Assembly: GCA_022036555.1 (NCBI GenBank)
Contig: CM039123.1
Span: forward strand, 8,619,217-8,683,216
Source of the DNA: Microstegium vimineum
Lineage: Eukaryota > Streptophyta > Magnoliopsida > Poales > Poaceae
Direction of reading: 5' to 3'
Length of the DNA stretch: 64,000 nucleotides
Positions 9,376 through 20,392 of the stretch are shown in pieces; position 1 is the stretch's first letter, and each line of letters starts with the position of its first letter. The translations under genes and the position numbers were made by a program. The notes under the pieces were generated by a model. The model did no database searches and was not told the DNA's origin. It was given only the letters and a program-made list of their open reading frames with translations.

Positions 9376-12300
9376 TGTAACACCCCGGGTGTTAATCTCT
9401 TAATTAAAATTTGATCATGTCATCATATGCATTGAGCATCATTCTTTTGTTTGAAAACCTGGATATGCATTGGACTAAAATGAGTTTATTTATTTGCGTT
9501 TGATCAATGGTTTGAATGCAGGTCATCTTTTCAAATTCTCAAATTAAAAATTTGATTTCCAAACCCTTTTCCCAGAGGGGGTGGATTAAACCCTAAACAC
9601 GATTTTCAAAATCTATAAAGTTTCTGCTTATGGTTGTTTAAGCAAAGTTGTTGATCTCAAAGTTTTGAGCACCTTTCGTGTTCAAAGTTTTCCCTGAAAA
9701 CCCGTGGAAGCTTGAGCATTTTGCAAAATAGCCGCAGGGTCAGTTTTGTCCTTTCGTCGAGCAGTTGCATGGCGGGATCGATCTCGACGTCGCTCGTAGC
9801 CGACACTTGTCGCCAGCCGCGCTACGCCTGTCCATGGACTCCCGTCTTGTCGTGTGTACGTGCCGATCTTGCGGAGCCCGTTGCCGTCTTTAAAAGCGGG
9901 ACGCCATCCTCTCTTCTTTCCTTTCCACGCCACTGCTCCACACTTCTCCTTCGCTCTGCTCTACCTTGCTTCGCCGAGCGCTTCACCTTCACCATTGACG
10001 AACTCGTCCGAGCTCGTTAGCTGCTGCCAATCACTCAATCTTTCGTCATTGCCTTCGCCTTGACCTTGCGCATCCTCGGGGTAAGTTGGTTGAAGTCGTC
10101 GAGCCCGCATTCGTTCAGTGCGGATCCGTCTTCCTCAGCTCCGCTGAAACCGCCGCTGCTCTGGTCAGTCTTCGACCAGGCTGCGCAGGAGCCGCATTAT
10201 CTTTTTGTCTTATGTTTCTTGCTCCTTGTTCATCTCTGATGCTTGTCGGTTCTCCATTCTGCAAATGGTGGACCATAGCTCCAGGAACATCTCCGTCGCC
10301 GCGCAGTTCTTCGTCTCCGCCGGCACGTTCTCCATCGACGGTCGTCTCTGCTTCATCTCCGGCCACGCTTGCTGGTGCTTCATGACCAGGGTGAGCTCCT
10401 CGACCCCTTCACTCTTCTCGTTTATCCTTGTATCGAGCCTTAGAGCTCTGTCCTCGAGCGCCGCCGCTATTCTTGTTCGGCGCGACGGTGTGTTCGTCGT
10501 CTAGTCGTTGTAGTTGATCTTTTCAAGATCTGAGTCTTGCTCTAGCTTCGTAGTGTTGTCCTGAGCCTGTTTCGAGGGGTGGTTGCCCTCGAGCGCGTGC
10601 GTGTTTTCTTCGGCGCGTCGCGCAGATCCCCGCCGACCGCTAGTGCCATCGTCGAGGGTGTCGCTTGTAGCTCTGTGTTCGTTTGGCTTGCGCTTCGCGT
10701 TGTTTGGGGCGCGCTTAGCTTGCTGGAGTTGTTGGTTGTGTCGATCGAGGTCTGATCGAAGCCTAGCGTCTCTGCTCGAGGCCTAGCTCCTTCGATCAAG
10801 GCCTGTGTCCGTCGACATGTGTGCGGTCGAGCTCAGTTCGCTGCCTTTGCCGTCGACAAGGTCTCCTGGGTAGGTTTTAGTCTCGTTTCTGTTGGGCGTT
10901 TCGCTCGTGGGTGTCCTCTGAGTCGTGATCGAGGCCTAGCCTCTTTGATCGAGTGTCGATCGAGGCCTAGCCTCTTTGATCGAGTGTCGATCGAGGCCAA
11001 GCTTCTCTGATCGAGGGTCGATCAAGGTCTTTCTTCATCGATCGAGGTCTAGCGTCTCTGATCGAGGGTCGATCGAGGCCTGGCTCCTTTAATTGAAGCA
11101 TGTCTTCATCGATCGAGGCCTCGTTTCTTTCGGTCGAGGTCTCTCTTCAGCGATCGAGGCCTAGTTCTTCGATCGAGGTCTGTTCTCGATGGTGTGCGAT
11201 CGGTCGAGCCCTGTCCGACCGCCAGCACCCTCGATGAGGTGTCCCTGAGGGTTTGTTTGGGTCGTGGCGCACCTTGTTGGGTTCGGCTCGGCAAGCCGAA
11301 GCATGTTCGAGGGGTAGCCGTTCGGTTTGGTCACCGATGGCAACTCGCCGATGTGTTTTGTGGTCTTCGACGCCACCGCTCGAGCCTCTGTGCCGCTGAC
11401 GGTCGAGGCCTAGCCTTCAGTGGGTTTGTGCAGGGTTTTTCCTGTTTTGCTCAGTAATAGCTTTTGTGGTTAGCTATCCTGGTTAGTTATAAAATGTTTA
11501 GAAACCCTAATAACTTTAGGCTTTGAGTGATTTTGAATTGTTTGATACATGTGGTCATTGTCCAGTGACAAACACAAGTTGGACATGCTCGATGTAATGT
11601 TGCTTGCTCAGTTCTTTTGGATGTAGTTGTTAACTTAGATAATCCAGATAACTAGGGTTTAATCAATTTGTTTTCTAACCTAGTGTTGCTTTCCTTCATG
11701 AAGGGAAGTGGTACTCAAGGGGTAATCTATTTTTAGTCTTCTCTTATGAGAATGTTTGTTTGAGTTGAGCATCATGTTTACTATTCAAGCATCATCTGAA
11801 ACATGTCATTATATCGTGTAGATTGTTCGTTGGTTGGGTTGGATACCTCCAGTGAAGAGGTTTTCTCTCTTGGATCTGAGCCCGAGTTCGTTTATCCCTC
11901 CAACCAAGGCAAGCCCCGGTGCATTTAAACATTTCCTTGTGTTTAAAATGATTGCTTTAAATACACTTATGTTTATACTATTGCATTACGGTACTTTATT
12001 AAATTCCTACTTGATGCATAGCCTTACCTTGAATTACTCAATCTTGTACCTTGATACTGTTTTAAAAGTACGATTGTTGCTTTATGCTGCTTAGCAATGC
12101 TTAGACCGATAGAGTCAGATGATTTCCTGCCATCTGCAAGAATAGGTGATATCATGATTGCTTCGGCAATGGTTCTGTTTTCGAGAAGAATAGCGGATTG
12201 CTACGGCAAATGGCTATGTCTTCTTGATGGGAGTAATAATCTGAGACCGGGCGGACACGGTGTTTGGGAGCCACCAGGTGTGGATATCTGGTGAGCGGGT

Positions 12301-13350
12301 TCTCTCCGCCTGTGTCGATTAGGAACCGTCCGTTGTAGACGTCCAAGGGTTGTGACTTTGGAGTACTTATCACATACTCCGGGAAGCTGGACTCTGGCTA
12401 TTCTCGCTTGAAGAACGGTTAACCCGCACTGGGAGTGGAGAGATGGCGAGAGTAGTGTGTACCCTCCAAGTTAGCGAACTGGATGGAGGTGTACTGTGCT
12501 CTCGGGTGGCGGAACCCCGGTCTTGGCGAGAGGATCCAGGGAAAGGTAGTCATATGCGTGCTTTAAGTGGTTGTATATGTCGTGTGATAGGGAAGCCCCA
12601 GCTGGGATAAACCGGTTCGAATCGTCGTGTTCCTCGGATATGGAAACATGACCCTGTCCTCTACCGCGTAGTAATACACTTTAACTGGTTACTTGTTGGA
12701 TCCCTTCGTGGATGTTTATTACCTTGTTATCGATCATACATTCAGGTCGATACTTGAGTAATCTTATGAATAACATAAATGATTTCAATTCTTTTTATAA
12801 ATGCTCGTTTATGCAAAATACTTGATTCTTGCAAACCACACCTTGAATCCTATGACTTGCATACTGTTTTGTCCACCAAATACTTTTCTTTGTCGGATAA
12901 GTCTTGTAGAGTACTCCCGTACTCAGGGTTTGTTAACCCCTGTTGCAGATGAGGATCACAACCCGGTGTGTGTGGCTTCTTGTTGCATGATCGTGGTTAG
13001 TGTAGATGAAGATGAAGAATAAGGTGTCTTTTCTTGACTCTTGGGCAAGAGTACCTCGGTTCTTTGTTCTTGCTCTATCAGCAGCTTGATGTATCGTTAT
13101 CTTATGACACTAAGTTATGTTTCAAAACTTATGGTTTGTAATATGACTTCAAATTTCCGCTACTTTGATGTAATATAAAAATTCCGTATTACTTCTGTAA
13201 TGATTGTAATTAGGTGATCCTGTTCGGAAAGAGGTGGATGACCCGCTGCAAAGTGGCGACACCTGATGGGCTGATTAAGGTTTGGATCATCTGTTGGGAT
13301 TAAGTGGTTAATCCTGATAAGTGGGCCATATCTTAAGAGGTTCTGTCACA
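9376..13350 (+). repeat. 5' LTR of the chromovirus
   Basis: Begins TGTAACACCCCGGGTG and ends TTCTGTCACA, immediately followed by the primer-binding site. The first 1,358 bp are repeated nearly identically at 19035-20392. It contains a GC-rich section (9770-10760), a GATCGAGG minisatellite (10737-11180) and AT-rich downstream parts. Plus- and minus-strand open frames in it are not considered genes. Confidence 0.93.
10737..11180. repeat. GATCGAGGCCTAG minisatellite inside the 5' LTR
   Basis: More than ten imperfect units built on TCGATCGAGGCCTAGC and CTCTTTGATCGAGTG, with a period of about 25-45 bp. The corresponding stretch of the 3' LTR is missing because that LTR is truncated just before it. 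Confidence 0.8.
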
Positions 13351-13352
13351 GC

Positions 13353-13364
13353 TGGTATCAAAGC
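13353..13364 (+). other. Primer-binding site of the chromovirus
   Basis: TGGTATCAAAGC, two bases after the 5' LTR end, differs by one base from the initiator tRNA-Met complement TGGTATCAGAGC that primes most plant LTR elements. Confidence 0.85.
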
Positions 13365-13689
13365 TCACCTTATTACCGATCTGCAGTTGTAAAAGTTTTC
13401 AAATGTTTTTGGATCTTCAATTAAAATGTGATTTGAGTCTAAAAATTTCTTTAACTCATCTTTTCTCTCTTTCCAAGTTTAGGAAAGTAGACTTTAGGGT
13501 ATCAAGCTGATGGTATGAATATGGTTATATATATATGCCCTATATATATGTTATGTAAATACTATCGTACTCGTAGGGACGTTTCATGCATCCTATCATA
13601 CAACTTGGGATGGGTTTAAAATTTTGTTCTTAAGCTACTAAAATTTTGACCTGTTACTTACTTACCTCCTTTGAAATCTTTTCTATAGG

Positions 13690-14286
13690 ATGGCCAGAAC
13701 TAAGCGCACGGCTCGCAAGTCTTCCGGACCTCAGGGCGTTCCTCGCCACAGGCTGGCGACACGTGGAGACTGTGCTGAGAGCAGTCAGCAGGGTGCCAGT
13801 TGTTGTGCTCGCCACAGGGCGAAGATCGAGCACTTGGAGCTTGAGTTGGTTAGCAGTGCTGACGACCTTAAGGCTAAGATGGGGGAGAAGGAGGCGGAGT
13901 TGCAGGCATGTTAGGCGCAGCTGGCAGCTAAGGCAGCAGAAGTATCCATCGCTGAGGGTCACATGTACGAGGTGATGGGAGAAAGGAATGAAGTCTGGGA
14001 ATGAGAACACGTTCTGTCCGAGATGTACCATAACTTGGGGTTCTATGTGGGAAATCTTGAGGCATACAACAATGCTCTTCATGAGGAGGTGCATCACCTT
14101 CATCACATGATGAACAACCCCGAGTACCAGCAGCAGGCTATGGCAGAGGACCTTGGGGAGCTTGTTCAGACAGACCAGTTCATTGCACCTACAACTGAGG
14201 GTCAGGGTGGAGCTGCACTAGAGCCAGAACCAGTGGTGATCGTCGAGGACGAGCAGGAAGTTGTAGTCCTTAGTGACGACGAGTAG
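13690..14286 (+). pseudogene. Chromovirus ORF0 with histone H3-tail-like N-terminus and coiled coil
   Basis: A single frame of 199 codons is broken by TAG at 13912-13914 and TGA at 14002-14004. It begins M-ARTKRTARKSSG then PRHRLAT. H3 begins ARTKQTARKSTG and later has PRKQLAT. Ten of the first 12 residues after Met match, and both the K4 (ARTK) and K9 (ARKS) contexts are kept. Removal of Met before Ala would expose the H3-like terminus. The rest is unlike H3: heptad-like segments (IEHLELELVSS..., LGFYVGNLEAYNNALHEEVHHLHH) suggest a coiled coil, and the tail is acidic (VVIVEDEQEVVVLSDDE). The position between the LTR and gag matches orf0 reported in rice RIRE3/RIRE8-type elements. Function unknown. 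Chromatin mimicry is inference. Confidence 0.75.
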
Positions 14287-14468
14287 ATCATGTTTCGCCT
14301 AGCTATCTAGTTCGATGCGAGTAGTGGATCTTATGTAACATAATCTACCTTTATCGCTTTCAGAACACTTTAGTTATCAGCACTGTGATGTTATGATGTC
14401 ATGTAATATATGTTGTGCACTTTGGTACTTTTATGCTTGTCTCAATAAAAGTATGTTTGTGAAAACAG

Positions 14469-17400
14469 ATGGCTGAACATAACAATGCTGGGGCTCATGA
14501 TGGGGAACTTCCTGATCCACCAACCTTAACACAAGCTTTGGCGGCATTGATCAGTGTTTCAGTAGACAATGCTCGTCTTTTGAATGAGTTAACTCAGCAT
14601 CACCAGCAAGGCGGCAATGAACGTCGTGGTCGCAATAACCAGGAGATGACTTATGTCGATTTCACCGACACGCGTCCTCCGGTGTTCATCAAGGCGGATG
14701 AGCCTTTAGAAGCTTATGATTGGCTTTGCACCATGGAGCCGAAGTTTGAGCTGATAAATTGCACAGAGGTGCAGAAGCCCATCTTTGCAGCTCAACAACT
14801 TCGCGGGACGGCAGGAGCCTGGTGGTCGACCTTTTCCGCTATGCAGCCAGCAGGTCATCGTGCCACCTGGAGGGAGTTTCGTGAGGCTTTCCGTGCACAC
14901 TATATTCCTGATGGTGTCATGGAGGCTAAGTTGGAAGAGTTCCTGAGTTTGAAGTAGGGGGATTCCACTGTTATGTAGTACGTGGGCGAGTTCAACCATC
15001 TTTCCCAGTATGTTGTGGAACATGTCAATACTGATGCTAAAAAGAAGAGATGGTTTCTCAGGGGGCTCTCAACCAAGCTGAACACCATGCTTCATCACAA
15101 TCCTAATGCAACTTATCATGAGGTTGTGAGCATGGCTATCTCTACTGAGAATTCTTTGCGCATCCATAGGGAGGCGAAGAAGAAGAAATCGTTTGCTGGA
15201 CCTTCTAGTGGTAATCAGAAGAGGCAGAAGATTCTCTACCATCCTTAGAACCACAACCGTTTTCAGTATCGTCCTCCTCAGCAGCAGCAAAGGTTTGGAC
15301 AGCAATTCTCTAGGGGTCCTCAGTATCCTAGGCAGAATGTTGGTCCAAATAATCAAGTGGTTGCCAAGCAAACCGGCAATGCCTGTTTTAACTGTGGAAA
15401 GGTGGGGCATTATTCCAATGTATGTCCTCTTCTGAAGCAGTACAATCAGAAGTTTGCTGGAAATTAGCAGCAGCAGAAGCAGAGTGGGAATGCTGGAGTT
15501 CAGAAGAACAAGAATGAGCAGAAGACTGGGCGGGTGTTTCATACCCAGGGTGAACGGATGCCAGAAGGAGAACCTGTATTGCAGGGTATGTTTCCTATCA
15601 ACAATCAACCTGCAGTTATTCTCTTTGATTCTGGTGCATCTCATTCCTTCATTGATAAGTCGTTTGTGCTCAAGCATAGTATTCCTTTGTCTAAGTTAAA
15701 AATGGATTTTCATGTGCAAACACCTGGTGGTCGAATCTCAACTAAAGAATTGGTGTATCAAGTATCTTTGAGTCTGGGTGGGCATATCTTTCCCACAACT
15801 TTGGTAGTGCTTCCTAACCAGGGTTTAGATGTGATCCTGAGGATGAATTGGTTGCAGCAGCACAAAGCTGTGATCGATGTGTTAAATAGAACTATCAAGG
15901 TAGATGTGCCAAATAGTAAATCTCAGCTCTTGATTAACCTTTCGGTGCCAAAACGGGAAGTAGGGAGAGTCTGTGCTACGGTTGCAGTTGGGGTACATGA
16001 TATTCCAATAGTACGTGAGTTTCCAGACGTCTTTCCTGATGACTTACCTGGCTTACCTCCTGATAGAGATGTTGAGTTTTCTATAGAGCTAAAGCCTGGT
16101 ACCGCACCAATCTCTAGAAGGGCCTATCGGATGCCTCCTAAAGAGCTAGCCGAGTTGAAGACTCAGTTAAACGAGTTGCTTGATAATGGTTTCATTCGAC
16201 CTAGTTCATCGCCATGGGGTTGTCCGGCAATTTTCGTGAAGAAGAAGGATCATACCCTTCGTATGTGCGTTGACTATCGTCCCTTGAACGAGGTGACCAT
16301 CAAGAACAAGTATCCCTTGCCGCGGATTGATCTTCTCTTTGATCAACTCGCTGGAGCTTCGGTGTTTTCCAAAATCGACTTGCGATCAGGGTACCACCAG
16401 ATCAAGATTCGACCGGAAGATGTTCCAAAGACGGCGTTTACCACTAGATATGGGCTTTATGAATATCTGGTAATGTCGTTTGGTTTGACAAATGCACCGG
16501 CATACTTCATGTATCTGATGAACTCAGTGTTCATGCCAGAGCTGGATAAGTTTGTTGTTGTCTTCATAGATGATATTCTCGTCTATTCAAAGAATGACGA
16601 AGAGCATGCCCGTCATCTCCGAATCGTCTTAACTCGATTGCGAGAGCACCAGCTTTATGCTAAGTTCGGCAAATGTGAGTTTTGGCTGAAGGAAGTGCAA
16701 TTCCTAGGACATGTTTTGTCCAACGGAGGCGTGGCAGTTGATCCTAGTAAGGTGAAGGACATTCTGGATTGGAAGCCACCAACAACAGTTCATCAAGTTC
16801 GAAGTTTCCTCGGTATGGCTGGTTATTATCGTCGGTTTATTCCAGACTTTTCTCGGGTCTCGAAGCCAATTACCAGTCTACTGAAGAACCAGACCAAGTT
16901 TGTGTGGTCTGCGGAGTGCGAAGAGTCTTTTCATGCTTTGAAGAAGTTAATGACCACAGCTCCCGTATTAGCTCAACCTAATATTGAGAATCCCTTTGAT
17001 GTATATTGTGATGCATCCGGTATTGGTATTGGGTGTGTCTTGATGCAAGAAGGAAGGGTCATTGCTTATGCTTCAAGACAGTTGAAGAAGCACGAAGAGA
17101 ACTATCCAACTCATGATCTGGAATTAGCGGCAGTTGTCCATTCTTTGAAGATTTGGTGGCATTATCTTCTGGGCAACCTTTGTCATATCTATACTGATAA
17201 TAAGAGTTTGAAGTATATATTCACTCAGTCTGAGTTGAATATGAGGCAAAGGCGATGGTTAGAGCTTATCAAAGATTATGATCTTGAAGTGCATTACCAT
17301 CCAGGTAAGGCAAACGTTGTAGCTGATGCCTTAAGTCGTAAAGGTAGTTGCAATTGTCTGAGCCTAAAGACGGTAAATTCCACACTCTGTTATGAGTTAG

Positions 17401-18900
17401 AAAAGCTAAGCATATCCATGGTTCAGCATGGCAGTCTAGCTAACATATCTGTGGAACTCAGCATTCGTGATCAAATTATCAAGGCTCAACGAGCCAATAT
17501 AGGCATCGCACATCTCAAAGCAAAGGTGAAATCTGGGATACCCACTTGTTTCAAGTTAGATGAATCAGATGTGCTTTGGTTCAAGGACCGTCTCGTGGTA
17601 CCTAAAGTTCCAGAGTTACGACAAGCTATTCTTGATGAAGCTCATGCTTCTCGTTTGTCCATTCACCCTGGAAGCAACAAAATGTACCAGGATTTGAAGA
17701 GGAAGTTTTGGTGGACAAAGATGAAGATTGAGATAGCAGGCTATGTGGCTAAGTGTGACACTTGTCAGAAAGTGAAAGCAGTGCGTTTGAAACCAGGGGG
17801 TCAACTTCAACCTTTGTCAGTTCCAGTTTGGAAATGGGAAGACATCAGCATGGATTTCATAGTAGGTTTACCAAAAACCTTGAGTGTCTATGATTCTATC
17901 TGGGTCATTGTTGATCGGCTCACCAAATCTGCACATTTTCTACCAGTGAAAACAAAACATCCTACTGTTGCTTACGCCAAGCTATTTTTGGCAAGAATAG
18001 CAAGTCTTCATGGCATTCCGAAGACCATCGTATCTGATCGTGGGACTCAGTTTGTCTCAAATTTCTGGAGGCATCTCCATGAATCTTTGGGCACTAAGCT
18101 TTTGTACAGCACTACGTACCATCCTCAAACAGATGGTCAGACTGAGCGAATCAATCAAGTTCTTGAAGATCTGTTGCGATGTTGTGTTCTTAACTTTGTG
18201 GAGAAGTGGGATGAATGCTTACCTTTGGCAGAGTTCTCTTACAACAATAGTTACCAACAAAGCATAAAGATGTCACCATTCGAAGCTTTGTATGGTCGTG
18301 GTTGCAGAACTCCTCTTAATTGGTCGGAACCCGGAGAACGTGAGTTCTTTGGTGTTGACCTAGTTAAGGAAGCTGAAGATAAAGTTAAAACAGATTCGTA
18401 TCAATCTCGAAATAGCTCAGTCAAGGCAAAAGAGCTATGCTGACAGAAGAAGGAGGCCACTTCAATATCAACCGGGAGATCATGTGTATTTGAAAGTCAC
18501 GCCTATGAAAGGAGTCTCTCGTTTTGGAGTGAAAGGCAAGTTAGCACCTCGTTATGTCGGTCCATTCCCAGTTTTGGAACGTATTGGCAAGGTGGCTTAT
18601 CGTTTGAAATTGCCTGACATCCTATCCGCCGTTCATGATGTGTTTCACGTATCCCAATTAAAGAAGTGTCTTCAAATTAAAGATACAACGGTGGAAGTCG
18701 AAGGAGTGCAGTTAGAACCTGATGTGACCTACTCTGAGTATCCTGTAAAGGTTCTCGATCAAAAGGATCGAATTACTCGTCGCAAAACCATCAAGTTCTA
18801 CAAGGTGCAGTGGAATCGACACTCAGAAGAAGAAGCTACTTGGGAATCTGAAGATTATCTTTTAGAAAATTTCCCAGAGTTTTATGCTTCTATCGTTTGA
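14469..18900 (+). pseudogene. Chromovirus gag-pol polyprotein, interrupted
   Basis: One frame from ATG 14469 carries gag (…FRGTAGAWWSTF-type capsid region near residues 100-165), a zinc knuckle CFNCGKVGHYSNVC (about 15388-15430), a protease with LFDSGASHSF (about 15622), reverse transcriptase (LRMCVDYRPLNEVTIKNKYP; FIDDILVYS at about 16565), RNase H (VYCDASGIGIG…TDNKSLKY…VADALSRK), and integrase with an HHCC finger and the D, D, E motif (SMDFIVGLP, VSDRGTQF, DGQTERIN). Gag is split by four TAG codons (14955, 14976, 15246, 15465), each fitting an original CAG. One extra A in an A-run at 18387-18390 shifts the frame. The rest, with the chromodomain (YSEYPVKVLDQKD…WNRHSEEEATWESE), continues in frame +1 to 18900. 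Confidence 0.93.
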
Positions 18901-19034
18901 GCTATTTTGTAAGGACCTGGTCATAGTTGTAACAAGGATGATGTGAAAAAGAAAAGTTCTTGATACATTTCCTTTTCCGTTACTTTGTTTCACTCCTAAA
19001 ATCTCGGGACGAGATTTCTTTAAGGGGGGAGGAT

Positions 19035-20392
19035 TGTAACACCCCGGGTGTTAATCTCTTAATTAAAATTTGATCATGTCATCATATGCATTGAGAATCA
19101 TTATTTTGTTTGAAAACCTGGATATGCATTGAACTAAAATGAGTTTATTTGTTTGTGTTTGATCAATGGTTTGAATGCAGGTCATCTTTTCAAATTCTCA
19201 AATTAAAAATTTGATTTCCAAACCCTTTTCCTAGAGGGGGTGGATTAAACCCTAAACACGATTTTCAAAATCTATAAAGTTTTTGCTAATGGTTGTTTAA
19301 GCAAAGTTGTTGATCTCAAAGTTTTGAGCATCTTTCGTGTTCAAAGTTTTCCCTGAAAACCCCTGGAAGCTTGAGCATTTTGCAAAATAGCCGCAGGGTC
19401 AGTTTTGTCCTTTCGTCGAGCAGTTGCATGGCGGGGTCGATCTCGACGTCGCTCGTGGCCGACACTTGTCGCCAGCCGCGCTACGCCTGTCCATGGACTC
19501 CCGTCTTGTCGTGTGTACGTGCCGATCTTGCGGAGCCCGTTGCCGTCTTTAAAAGCGGGACGCCATCCTCTCTTCTTTCCTTTCCACGCCACTGCTCCAC
19601 ACTTCTCCTTCGCTCTGCTCTGCCTTGCTTCGCCGAGCGCTTCACCTTCACCATTGACGAACTCGTCCGAGCTCGTTAGCTGCTGCCAATCACTCAATCT
19701 TTCGTCATTGCCTTCGCCTTGACCTTGCGCATCCTTAGGGTAAGTTGGTTGAAGTCGTCGAGCCCGCATTCGTTCAGTGCGGATCCGTCTTCCTCAGCTC
19801 TGCCGAAACCGCCGCTGCTCTGGTCAGTCTTCGACCAGGCTGCGTAGGAGCCGCATTATCTTTTTGTCTTATGTTTCTTGCTCCTTGTTCATCTCTGATG
19901 CTTGTCGGTTCTCCATTCTGCAAATGGTGGACCATAGCTCCGGGAACATCTCCGTCGCCGCGCAGTTCTTCGTCTCCGCCGGCACGTTCTCCATCGACGG
20001 TCGTCTCTGCTTCATCTCTGGCCACGCTTGTTGGTGCTTCGTGACTAGGGTGAGCTCCTCGACCCCTTCGCTCTTCTCGTTTATCCTTGTATCGAGCCTT
20101 AGAGCTCTGTCCTCGAGCGTCGCTGTTGTTCTTGTTCGGCGCGACGGTGTGTTCGTCGTCTAGTCGTTGTAGTTGATCTTTTCAAGATCTGAGTCTTTCT
20201 CTAGCTTCGTAGTGTTGTCCTGAGCCTATTTCGAGGGGTGGTTGCCCTCGAGCGCGTGCGTGTTTTCTTCGGCGCGTCGCGCAGATCCCGGCCGACCGCT
20301 AGTGCCGTCGTCGAGGGTGTCGCTTGTAGCTCTGTGTTCGTTTGGCTTGCGCTTCGCGTTGTTTGGGGGCCTCTTAGCTTGCTGGAGTTGTT
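19035..20392 (+). repeat. Truncated 3' LTR of the chromovirus
   Basis: Matches 9376-10733 with scattered substitutions and then stops abruptly after GCTTGCTGGAGTTGTT. The missing two thirds of the LTR are replaced by minus-strand Sirevirus sequence. The polypurine tract immediately precedes it. Confidence 0.93.

Larger units (their letters stand above)
9376..20392 (+). mobile_element. Ty3/gypsy chromovirus, Tekay-like, with truncated 3' LTR
   Basis: Order: 3,975-bp 5' LTR, tRNA-Met-type primer-binding site, extra ORF0, single-frame gag-pol with protease, reverse transcriptase, RNase H, integrase and C-terminal chromodomain, polypurine tract TAAGGGGGGAGGAT at 19021-19034, then 1,358 bp of 3' LTR. 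Very long LTRs, a TGTAACACCC start and an integrase chromodomain fit the Tekay/Del clade. The right part of the 3' LTR is deleted at 20392. Several nonsense codons and one frameshift make the copy non-autonomous. Confidence 0.92.

Noticed and set aside
9682..10504. ORFs inside the chromovirus LTR, repeated at 19341-20163
   Set aside because: They are conserved only because the LTR is duplicated. They have no domains and read on both strands.
10737..11180. CRISPR-like array
   Set aside because: The repeats are degenerate and without unique spacers of constant length, inside a plant retrotransposon LTR.
13690..14286. ORF0 as a histone H3 pseudogene
   Set aside because: Only the tail resembles H3. 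The remaining residues form a coiled coil and an acidic tail with no trace of the histone fold, and the ORF sits in a fixed place inside a retrotransposon.
14955..15467. Programmed UAG readthrough (UAG read as Gln) in chromovirus gag
   Set aside because: Four UAGs in gag and one in ORF0 would reduce product to almost nothing. Deamination of CAG is the simpler reading, though family comparison is needed.
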